From positions 62,001-126,000 of the forward strand of contig NZ_JADBDS010000003.1 in the NCBI RefSeq assembly GCF_014873705.1: DNA of 64,000 bases, given 5' to 3'. Both the position numbers and the translations under genes were made by a program. Positions 57,314 to 64,000 of this stretch are shown one piece after another. The DNA comes from Mycobacterium sp. OAS707 (lineage in GTDB: Bacteria; Actinomycetota; Actinomycetes; Mycobacteriales; Mycobacteriaceae). The first letter of the stretch is position 1, and each line of letters starts with the position of its first letter. A model generated the notes under the pieces. The model worked only from the letters and a program-made list of their open reading frames with translations, did no database searches and was not told the origin of the DNA.

Positions 57314-58621
57314 CTAGCGGGCGCCGAGGTCCTGGTAGTCGCGCTCGGTGTAACCCGTGTAGATCTGGCGGGGACGCCCGATCTTGCCGCTGCCGTCCTC
57401 GTGCATCTCACGCCAGTGCGCGATCCAGCCCGGCAGTCGGCCGACCGAGAACAGCACCGTGAACATCCGCGTCGGGAAGCCCATCGCGCGATAGATCACG
57501 CCGGTGTAGAAGTCGACGTTCGGGTAGAGCTTGCGCTCGACGAAGTAGTCGTCGGTCAGCGCGACCTCTTCGAGAGCCTTGGCGATGTCCAGTAGTTCGT
57601 CGTCGCCGCCGAGCTTGCCGAGAATCTTGTCGGCCTGTTCCTTGACGATGCGCGCCCGCGGGTCGTAGTTCTTGTAGACCCGGTGGCCGAAGCCCATCAG
57701 CTTGACGCCGTCTTCCTTGTTCTTGACCCTCTTGACGAAATCCTGCACATCGCCTTCGGACTGGCGGATCTTCTCGAGCATCTCCAACACGGCCTGGTTG
57801 GCGCCGCCGTGCAGCGGGCCCCACAGCGCATTGATGCCACCGGAGATCGACGTGAACAGGTTCGCCTGCGACGAGCCGACCAACCGCACCGTCGACGTCG
57901 AGCAGTTCTGCTCGTGATCGGCGTGCAGGATCAACAACAAGTCAAGCGCGCGAACGACTTCCGGGTCCACCTCGTACGGCTCGGCGGGGAAGCCGAACGT
58001 CATCCGCAGGAAGTTCTCCACCAGGCTCAGCGAGTTGTCCGGGTAGAGGAACGGCTGGCCGACCGACTTCTTGTACGCATACGCCGCGATGGTCGGCAAC
58101 TTGGCCAGCAGCCGGATCGTGGACAACTCGACCTGCTCGTCATCGAACGGGTCCAGCGAATCCTGGTAGTAGGCGCTCAACGCGTTCACCGCACTGGACA
58201 CCACCGGCATCGGGTGCGCGTTGCGCGGGAAGCCGTCGAAGAACCGCTTGAGGTCTTCGTGCAGCAACGTGTGCCGCTGGATCTGGGTGGTGAACTTCTC
58301 CAGCTGGTCCTTGGTGGGCAGCTCGCCGTAGATCAGCAGGTAGCTGACCTCGATGAAGTTCGACTTCTCTGCCAGCTGCTCGATCGGGTACCCGCGGTAG
58401 CGCAGGATGCCTGCTTCACCGTCGATGTAGGTGATGGCGCTCTTGGTGGAGGCGGTGTTGACGAAGCCTTCGTCGAACGTGGTGTAGCCGCTCTTGGCCA
58501 ACAGCGAACCCAGCGCGATTCCGTCGGCCCCCTCGGTGGCGCTGACGATGTCCAAATCAAGCTCGCCACCCGGGTACGTCAGGCTTGCGTGCTCGCCACC
58601 ACTGGAGGAGTTATCGGCCAC
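57314..58621 (-). CDS. gltA2: Citrate synthase GltA2
   Basis: A 435-residue hexameric-type citrate synthase making citrate from oxaloacetate and acetyl-CoA. Catalytic regions: GPLHGGANQ (His), GFGHRVYKNYDPR (His, Arg) and the C-terminal ILDFAQV-equivalent YPNVDFYTGVIYRAMGFP holding the aspartate. It matches M. tuberculosis GltA2 in length and sequence. GTG 58621 has AAGGGA about 7 bases upstream; the much longer frame upstream is not coding. A TetR gene lies 95 bases upstream on the same strand. Confidence 0.97.
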   Translation of the reverse strand: MADNSSSGGEHASLTYPGGELDLDIVSATEGADGIALGSLLAKSGYTTFDEGFVNTASTKSAITYIDGEAGILRYRGYPIEQLAEKSNFIEVSYLLIYGELPTKDQLEKFTTQIQRHTLLHEDLKRFFDGFPRNAHPMPVVSSAVNALSAYYQDSLDPFDDEQVELSTIRLLAKLPTIAAYAYKKSVGQPFLYPDNSLSLVENFLRMTFGFPAEPYEVDPEVVRALDLLLILHADHEQNCSTSTVRLVGSSQANLFTSISGGINALWGPLHGGANQAVLEMLEKIRQSEGDVQDFVKRVKNKEDGVKLMGFGHRVYKNYDPRARIVKEQADKILGKLGGDDELLDIAKALEEVALTDDYFVERKLYPNVDFYTGVIYRAMGFPTRMFTVLFSVGRLPGWIAHWREMHEDGSGKIGRPRQIYTGYTERDYQDLGAR

Positions 58622-58716
58622 GGGAATCCCTTCGTCGCTGCCGGCAATACGGAAGTCTGTCCTACAAAAGGTAGTCCCATTCCAGCAGTCGTGCCCGCGT
58701 GGGGTCGGGCTGTTCG

Positions 58717-59376
58717 CTAGGCGGGCTGCGCGGCGTCTTGAATTTCGCCCATGAACTCGTCGAACGTCGCCTCCAGCCGAGAGATGACGCCGTCGACGTT
58801 CTCGTTCTGCCAGTCGACGCCCGGTTCGGAGAGATCGCCGAGCGCAGTCATGATGATCGACCCCCACATCGCGGAGATCAGCCTCAACCGCCGGTGGCCG
58901 AGTTCGACGCCCATCCGCTTGGCCAACTCGACATTGACGGCATGGGGACGGTACTCGAGGGCGGCTTGCTTGAGGCTCGGCGAGGTCATGATGATCCGGA
59001 CGATGCACATCATTCGGTCCTCGGACAACGACCCGACCGGAGCGGTCTTCGTGGCCGAGTACATCGAAATGTATGACCGGCGCAGCGCCTCGAAGTGGTT
59101 CAACTCAGGGGGTTGGCGGGCCAGTTCGAGTGCGGCGAGGTCGATCGCGTCGTCGATGAGGGCGAAAGCGATGGCGTCCTTTGTGGCGAAGTAGCGGCTG
59201 AACGTGCGCGGCGAGACCTCGGCGATCGCGGCGATCTGATCGACCGTGGTGCGCTCGAAGCCCTGCCTTTCGCACAGTTCGACGGCGGCATCGAGCAGGG
59301 TTGCACGGGTGCGCTGCTTCTTGCGTTCCCGCAGACCGAGGGCCGGCTCCCCCCTGACATCAGCCACGTAGGGCAT
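58717..59376 (-). CDS. TetR-family regulator
   Basis: A 219-residue TetR-type regulator. HTH at about residues 18-65 (RATLLDAAVELCERQGFERT, SPRTFSRYFATKDAIAF), then a helical effector domain containing AMWGSIIMTALGDL. ATG 59376. It lies downstream of the MFS/pdxH genes (60 bases) and upstream of gltA2 (95 bases) on the same strand. Target unknown; the MFS gene or itself are candidates. Confidence 0.9.
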   Translation of the reverse strand: MPYVADVRGEPALGLRERKKQRTRATLLDAAVELCERQGFERTTVDQIAAIAEVSPRTFSRYFATKDAIAFALIDDAIDLAALELARQPPELNHFEALRRSYISMYSATKTAPVGSLSEDRMMCIVRIIMTSPSLKQAALEYRPHAVNVELAKRMGVELGHRRLRLISAMWGSIIMTALGDLSEPGVDWQNENVDGVISRLEATFDEFMGEIQDAAQPA

Positions 59377-59436
59377 GCTAACTCCGCTGAGTGTGTATTG
59401 ACTCAGAAAGTGGCAAAGCCAGACAGTTGACGCTGG

Positions 59437-60714
59437 TCAGACTTTGTCGCCCTCGGTCACCCGATAGCGGACAAATGCCGGAACCGCCGCCGCGGCGATC
59501 AGTACGCCAACCACCACCAGCCCGCCGCCACCGGCCGCTGCGACCGTCGTGCCCACCACCGCGGCTGCTGCGCCGTGCACCGCGTCGGCCAACCGTGGCC
59601 CGCCCGCGACGACCACGGTGAAGACGCCTTGCAGTCGGCCCCGCAGATCGTCGGACGCCACCTGCTGCAGAATCGTCGAACGGAACGCCGCCGACACCAT
59701 GTCGGCCGCACCACCAATAGCCAAGAACGCCAACGCAATCCAGAGCAACGCCCCGGTATGGCCGTGGGCGAATCCACCGGCAACACCGAACCCGATCATC
59801 GCCGCGCCCCACACCACGATCGAGACGACCACGGCCAGGCCCTGGCGCTGAATGCGGGGGAACCAGCCGGAGAAAACCCCGCCGGCGACCGCGCCTGCCG
59901 ACATCGCTGCAGCCAGCAGCGCCATCGTGGTGCCGCCCTCGACCGGTCCTCCGAAGCTCTCATGCGCCATTTGCGGGAACAACGCCCGGGGCATGCCGAG
60001 GATCATCGCGATCAGGTCGACGACGAATGACATCAGCACCACCTGGTTGCCCGCCAGGTAGCGGAAGCCGTCAAGGACCGCTTTGAACCCGTAGCCCGAC
60101 GTGCCGTTTGCGCCGTTGGTCGGTGGCATCGGCGCGAGCCGAAACGTCGCCCAGATCGGCGCGACGCACGTGATCGCGTCGATCAGATACAGCGTGGACA
60201 GGTCGACCCAGTGCAGCATCACGCCTGCCAGCAGCGGACCGACGATCGCGCCGAACTGGAAAACCGTGAAGTTCAGTGAGTTGGCGGCGGCCAACTGGTC
60301 GCCGGGAATCATGCGGGGAATCGCCGCCGACCGGGTCGGGCTGTTGATCGCATAGAACGCCTGCTGCACCGACAGCAGCGACAGCACCACCCAGACGTTG
60401 TTCAGCGACAGCGCGGCCTGCATCCACAGCAGCACCGACGAAAGCGCGAGCCCGATCGAGGCGATGATCAACAGCTTGCGGCGGTCCATCGCGTCGGCCC
60501 ACGCCCCGCCGAGAAGCCCGAACACGATCAGCGGAACCAACGCGAACAACCCGGACAGCCCGACGTAGGCGGAGTTCTGCGTGAGGGCGTAAAGCTGCAC
60601 GGGCACAGCGAAGATGGTCAGGTTGCCGCCGATGACCGTGACGATCCCGGACAGCCACAGCCGCCGGAAGTCCGGTGTTCTCAGCGGGGTGGTGTCGGCG
60701 AAGAACTTCCGCAC
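59437..60714 (-). CDS. MFS transporter
   Basis: A 425-residue major facilitator with about 12 helices, of the enterobactin-exporter-like MFS_3 type (LLGGAWADAMDRRKLLI as motif A; RLQGVFTVVVAGGPRLAD in the second half). GTG 60714 is the last base of the pdxH stop codon extended (TAGTG), so the two genes overlap by one base. The frame is open further upstream but that part lies inside pdxH. Cargo unknown. Confidence 0.9.
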   Translation of the reverse strand: MRKFFADTTPLRTPDFRRLWLSGIVTVIGGNLTIFAVPVQLYALTQNSAYVGLSGLFALVPLIVFGLLGGAWADAMDRRKLLIIASIGLALSSVLLWMQAALSLNNVWVVLSLLSVQQAFYAINSPTRSAAIPRMIPGDQLAAANSLNFTVFQFGAIVGPLLAGVMLHWVDLSTLYLIDAITCVAPIWATFRLAPMPPTNGANGTSGYGFKAVLDGFRYLAGNQVVLMSFVVDLIAMILGMPRALFPQMAHESFGGPVEGGTTMALLAAAMSAGAVAGGVFSGWFPRIQRQGLAVVVSIVVWGAAMIGFGVAGGFAHGHTGALLWIALAFLAIGGAADMVSAAFRSTILQQVASDDLRGRLQGVFTVVVAGGPRLADAVHGAAAAVVGTTVAAAGGGGLVVVGVLIAAAAVPAFVRYRVTEGDKV

Positions 60715-61403
60715 TACGGCTGGAGCCGCTCGATACGGGTTTGCACCGCCGCCGGCAGCTCGGTATCGGTGACGACCCGAATCCTGTTGTGCACCCGGTT
60801 TTCCCGGCCCTGCCAGAACTCCACGACCTCGGGTGCGATGAGATAGCCGCCCCAGTTCGGTGGCACGGGCACCTCTGCATAGTCGGCGAATCGCTGCGTC
60901 ACGTCGGCCAACTGTTCCAGCAGCGCCGCTCGCGAGGCAATCGGTTTTGACTGCTGCGACGCCCACGCGCCCAACTGCGAGCCGCGCGGCCGGTTGCGCC
61001 AGTACGCGGCAGTCGCCTCGGCGGACACCTTGGTCACCGGGCCCCGCACATGGACCTGGCGGCCGAGTAGATACCACGGGAAGGTCGCCGAGGCGTACGG
61101 CGTCGCCGCGAGTTGCTCACCCTTGGCGGAGTCGTAGTTGGTGTAGAAGGAGATGCCGGATTCGTCCACGCTCTTGCACAACACGGACCGGGTGACGGGC
61201 CTTCCCCGCTCGTCGACCGTTCCGACGACCATCGCGTTGGGCTCCGCTACGCCGGCGTCCTCGGCTTCGGCCAGCCACTTGCGCAGCAGCGCGACCCAAC
61301 CATCGGCGAGCCAGTCCGCGTCGAGGTCGGGGCTGCCGTCCTTCTCGAGGGCGCCGTACTCGACACGCATTCTGGCCAGGTATTCCTCATCACGTGTGGC
61401 CAC
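60714..61403 (-). CDS. pdxH: Pyridoxamine/pyridoxine 5'-phosphate oxidase
   Basis: A 229-residue FMN enzyme that oxidises pyridoxine or pyridoxamine 5'-phosphate to pyridoxal phosphate. Family blocks seen: NAMVVGTVDERGRPVTRSVLCKSVD, FYTNYDSAKGEQL, YWRNRPRGSQLGAWAS and the C-terminal PNWGGYLIAPEVVEFWQGRENRVHNR with the substrate-binding arginines. Divergent from citA, with an 83-base promoter region between them. Upstream of and coupled to the MFS gene. Confidence 0.96.
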   Translation of the reverse strand: MATRDEEYLARMRVEYGALEKDGSPDLDADWLADGWVALLRKWLAEAEDAGVAEPNAMVVGTVDERGRPVTRSVLCKSVDESGISFYTNYDSAKGEQLAATPYASATFPWYLLGRQVHVRGPVTKVSAEATAAYWRNRPRGSQLGAWASQQSKPIASRAALLEQLADVTQRFADYAEVPVPPNWGGYLIAPEVVEFWQGRENRVHNRIRVVTDTELPAAVQTRIERLQP

Positions 61404-61486
61404 GCGACAACGCTACGCTTTCGCCGTTCGCCGGCTTGTTACCGACCGGTAGACAAGGTCGGGGAAACGAGTGCAAGAATCTGGCC

Positions 61487-62614
61487 ATGACTACGACGTC
61501 AGCGGTACCGGAAGACTTCGTCGAGGGGCTCGAGGGCGTGGTCGCCTTCACCACCGAGATCGCCGAGCCCGACAAAGACGGCGGCGCGCTGCGGTATCGC
61601 GGCGTCGACATCGAGGACCTGGTCAACGGCCACATCACCTTCGGCGACGTGTGGGCGCTGCTGGTCGACGGCAAGTTCGGCCACAGCCTGCCGCCCGCCG
61701 AGCCGTTCCCGCTGCCCATCCACAGCGGCGACGTCCGCGTCGACGTGCAGGCCGGGCTGGCCATGCTGGCACCGATCTGGGGCTACCCACCGCTGCTGGA
61801 CATCGACGACCAGACCGCGCGCGACCAGTTGGCGCGCGCGTCGGTGATGGCGCTGTCATACGTCGCGCAGTCCGCGCGCGGCATTTATCAGCCCGCCGTC
61901 CCGCAGCGCACCATCGACCAATGTTCCACCGTCACAGAGCGATTCATGACGCGGTGGCAGGGCGACCCGGACCCCAGGCATGTGGAGGCCATCGACGCCT
62001 ACTGGGTGACTGCAGCCGAGCACGGCATGAACGCGTCGACGTTCACCGCGCGGGTGATCGCGTCGACGGGGGCGGATGTGGCAGCGGCGCTGTCGGGAGC
62101 CATCGGTGCGATGAGCGGTCCGCTGCACGGCGGTGCCCCGGCCAGGGTGATCCCGATGATCGAGGAGGCCGAAAAGACCGGTGACGCAGGCGCGGTCGTC
62201 AAGGGCATCCTCGACCGCAAAGAGAAGTTGATGGGCTTCGGGCACCGCGTCTACCGTGCCGAGGATCCCCGGGCACGGGTGTTGCGGGCCACGGCCAAGC
62301 GACTGGAGGCGCCCCGCTACGAGGTGGCGGCCGCGTTGGAACAGGCGGCGTTGGCTGAACTTCGTGAGCGCAGGCCCGACCGCGCCATCGAGACCAACGT
62401 CGAGTTCTGGGCCGCGGTCATCCTGGACTTCGCCCAGGTACCGACGAAGATGATGCCCGCCATGTTCACCTGCGGCCGCACCGCCGGCTGGTGTGCCCAC
62501 ATCCTGGAGCAGAAGCGACTCGGCAAGCTCGTCCGTCCCGCGGCCATCTACGTCGGACCCGATCCGCGCAGTCCCGAATCCGTCGAGGGTTGGGACCAAG
62601 TCGCCAAGTCGTGA
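61487..62614 (+). CDS. citA: Citrate synthase-like protein CitA
   Basis: A 375-residue citrate synthase family protein, shorter than GltA2. It has GPLHGGAPARV, GFGHRVYRAEDPR and NVEFWAAVILDFAQVP (aspartate). It matches M. tuberculosis CitA (about 373 aa). Second isozymes of this type may use propionyl-CoA or work under special conditions; the sequence does not decide this. ATG 61487. The stop overlaps the next gene's GTG (GTGA). Confidence 0.95.
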   Translation: MTTTSAVPEDFVEGLEGVVAFTTEIAEPDKDGGALRYRGVDIEDLVNGHITFGDVWALLVDGKFGHSLPPAEPFPLPIHSGDVRVDVQAGLAMLAPIWGYPPLLDIDDQTARDQLARASVMALSYVAQSARGIYQPAVPQRTIDQCSTVTERFMTRWQGDPDPRHVEAIDAYWVTAAEHGMNASTFTARVIASTGADVAAALSGAIGAMSGPLHGGAPARVIPMIEEAEKTGDAGAVVKGILDRKEKLMGFGHRVYRAEDPRARVLRATAKRLEAPRYEVAAALEQAALAELRERRPDRAIETNVEFWAAVILDFAQVPTKMMPAMFTCGRTAGWCAHILEQKRLGKLVRPAAIYVGPDPRSPESVEGWDQVAKS

Positions 62615-63225
62615 CTGATCCGGTCGGGATATTCGCCACGGCGGCACGCAGTTTCGCCGCGCTGGTACACGACCTGCCTGCCGACCGCTGGGACGGACCA
62701 GGCCTCGGCGAGTGGGAACTGCGCTCACTGGTCGGGCACGCGTCGCGCTCGCTGATCACGGTCAGTACCTATCTGCTGCAGCCCGCGTCGACCGAGGACA
62801 TCCACAGCCCGCAGGAGTACTACGCCAGGGTGAATCCGGCCGCGCTCGGACTCGCACCCGACGGTGTCGTCGAGCGCGGAAGGCAAGCCGGCCGGGATCT
62901 GGGCGAGGACCCGGCAGCCACCGTCGACTCGTTGGTGGCGCGGGTGCTCGACGAGCTCGCCAGCGCAGGTGACCCGCTGATCACGGTGATCGGCGGGGCG
63001 GGAATCCGGCTACACACGTATTTGCCCACACGGACGTTCGAGCTGGCGGTGCACAGCCTGGATATTGCTCGGGCCGTTGGTATTTCGTATACGCCGCCCG
63101 ACGAGGTGCTCGAAGACGCGACGGTGTTGGCGGCACGGATCGCGGCAGCAGAAGGCCATGGCGCGACGGTGCTGCTGGCGTTGACGGGACGCGAGGAGTT
63201 GCCACGGTCGTTCTCGACCGTCTGA
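62611..63225 (+). CDS. MDMPI/DinB-like family protein
   Basis: A 204-residue helical protein of the mycothiol-dependent maleylpyruvate isomerase N-terminal (MDMPI/DinB-like) type. An N-terminal helix containing WDGPGLGEWELRSLVGHASRSL carries the conserved histidine, and RTFELAVHSLDIARAVG holds two further residues of the expected metal triad. GTG 62611 lies inside the citA stop, so it is coupled to citA. The reaction is unknown. Confidence 0.85.
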   Translation: MTDPVGIFATAARSFAALVHDLPADRWDGPGLGEWELRSLVGHASRSLITVSTYLLQPASTEDIHSPQEYYARVNPAALGLAPDGVVERGRQAGRDLGEDPAATVDSLVARVLDELASAGDPLITVIGGAGIRLHTYLPTRTFELAVHSLDIARAVGISYTPPDEVLEDATVLAARIAAAEGHGATVLLALTGREELPRSFSTV

Positions 63226-63265
63226 GTTCACCCACTTGTCGGTGGGCAGTGCTTAGGTGGGCAAC

Positions 63266-63715
63266 ATGGCAATCGAAGTACAACCCTCCCTGTCCCCACA
63301 TTTGTGCGTCGACGGCGCGGCCGCTGCGATCGACTTCTATGTCAAGGCGTTCGATGCCGTTGAGCTGGGCCGAGTTCCAGGACCCGACGGAAAGCTGGTG
63401 CACGCCGCGCTACAGATCAACGGCTCCACCGTGATGCTCAACGACGACTTCCCCGAGTACAACGACGGCAAGTCGTCGACGCCCGCAGCGCTCGGCGGCA
63501 CCCCGGTCACCATCCACCTCACCGTCACCGACGTGGAGTCGAAGTTTCAGCAGGCGATCGACGCAGGGGCCACCGTGGTCGCCCCGCTGGACGACCAGTT
63601 CTGGGGCGACCGATACGGCATCGTCCGCGATCCGTTCGGCCACCAGTGGTCACTGGGCCAGCCGGTGCGCGAAGTCAGCCCGGAGGAAATCGCGGAGGCG
63701 ATGAAGCAGGGGTAG
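63266..63715 (+). CDS. VOC/glyoxalase-fold protein (Rv0887c homologue)
   Basis: A 149-residue vicinal-oxygen-chelate protein related to PhnB-type glyoxalases: LCVDGAAAAIDFYVKAFDAVELGRV, then VTIHLTVTDVESKFQQAIDAG and DRYGIVRDPFGHQWSLG. It closely matches Rv0887c, and the neighbouring citA keeps the M. tuberculosis order. ATG 63266 has AGGTGG about 6 bases upstream; a GTG at 63257 is in frame. Function unknown. Confidence 0.92.
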   Translation: MAIEVQPSLSPHLCVDGAAAAIDFYVKAFDAVELGRVPGPDGKLVHAALQINGSTVMLNDDFPEYNDGKSSTPAALGGTPVTIHLTVTDVESKFQQAIDAGATVVAPLDDQFWGDRYGIVRDPFGHQWSLGQPVREVSPEEIAEAMKQG

Positions 63716-63761
63716 TAGCTCGCCCCCGGGTCCCTGCTTTAGGGCATATGTGGTGAATTGC

Positions 63762-63812
63762 CCGGCTCTTGGCGACTTTGTCGCGCGTAGCGACTTTGTC
63801 GCCGAGAGCCGG
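63762..63812. terminator. Nested hairpins between convergent genes
   Basis: Outer arms 63762-63776 and 63798-63812 match at 14 of 15 positions. Inside lie two copies of the small palindrome GCGACTTTGTCGC (63772-63784 and 63790-63802). The structure sits between the VOC gene (ending 63715) and the convergent glycosidase (ending 63830) and probably terminates both. Confidence 0.65.
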
Positions 63813-63829
63813 ACAAAGCCAGGTGCCTC

Positions 63830-64000
63830 CTAGACGACGCCCGGGATGTACATCCCCAACAGAGCCAGCGGCAACCCGTTGTTCGTGGTGATCTGGTTGA
63901 TAGCGAAGATGCTGGCCGGCTTCGGGGTTCGTTCCAGCTCGGGTGTCGTCGGGTCGGACCCATAGAGGCCGAACTCGAGGTCATAGCCGTTGGCCCATTC
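63830..64000 (-). CDS. Family-1-like glycoside hydrolase, C-terminal fragment
   Basis: The last 56 residues of a minus-strand gene that runs off the right edge (stop TAG at 63830-63832). The visible part, EWANGYDLEFGLYGSD then ELERTPKPASIFAINQI, resembles the C-terminus of family 1 beta-glycosidases, where W-x-x-GY-x-x-FGL and RTPK-S close the active-site barrel. It ends in LLGMYIPGVV. Assignment rests on this short piece only. Confidence 0.65.
   Translation of the reverse strand, partial: EWANGYDLEFGLYGSDPTTPELERTPKPASIFAINQITTNNGLPLALLGMYIPGVV

Overview
The window is high-GC actinobacterial DNA and almost certainly comes from a Mycolicibacterium-type (fast-growing) mycobacterium. Close matches to recognised mycobacterial proteins support this: the PrrA/PrrB two-component pair, EchA6, AccD3, CtpE with the Rv0906/Rv0907/Rv0909/Rv0910-type neighbours, GltA2, CitA, an antigen-85-type mycolyltransferase and an Rv0887c-type VOC protein. 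Start codons are often GTG or TTG, and many genes overlap by 4 bases (ATGA/GTGA), so genes are packed into translationally coupled operons. No rRNA, tRNA, CRISPR array or recognisable insertion sequence was seen. No gene-free stretch exceeds 300 bases.

Region by region. 1-1154: the tail of an acyl-CoA synthetase and an SDR-like protein. 1151-6835: an unusual gene set I could not match to a described system. It holds two paralogous TetR regulators, two paralogous five-helix membrane proteins, two tiny single-helix peptides, a VWA protein, a MoxR/NorQ-type AAA+ ATPase and a bitopic protein, with matching palindromes in front of two of the genes. 6832-15931: a conserved mycobacterial block (Rv0910-like, Rv0909-like, ctpE, Rv0907-like, Rv0906-like and echA6 on minus; an antigen-85-like gene and accD3 on plus). 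15928-47750: accessory genes that separate accD3 from prrA, which are neighbours in M. tuberculosis. They include a DUF1326/DUF2182 pair, a TetR/FAD-monooxygenase pair with clear operators, an amine catabolic locus (copper amine oxidase, aldehyde dehydrogenase, two permeases, IclR regulator) carrying a repeated 9-bp site, two acyl-CoA synthetases, Hsp20, an epoxide hydrolase operon, three ABC exporters, a split chromate transporter and a phospholipase-D-like protein. 47911-52122: prrA-prrB, an FKBP, a DUF2630 protein and an Rv0897c-like oxidoreductase. 52119-55256: a large cyclase-domain/ATPase protein. 55305-64000: a MarR/MFS pair, gltA2, TetR, MFS, pdxH, citA, an MDMPI-like protein, a VOC protein and the end of a family-1-like glycosidase.

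How the genes work together. In the amine locus the permease would import an amine, the topaquinone oxidase would convert it to an aldehyde plus ammonia and peroxide, and the dehydrogenase would oxidise the aldehyde. A His/Met-rich membrane protein next door may handle copper. In the 1151-6835 set, the AAA+/VWA pair resembles NorQ/NorD and CbbQ/CbbO chaperones that activate metal-dependent enzymes. The two paralogous membrane proteins are the obvious clients, but that is inference.
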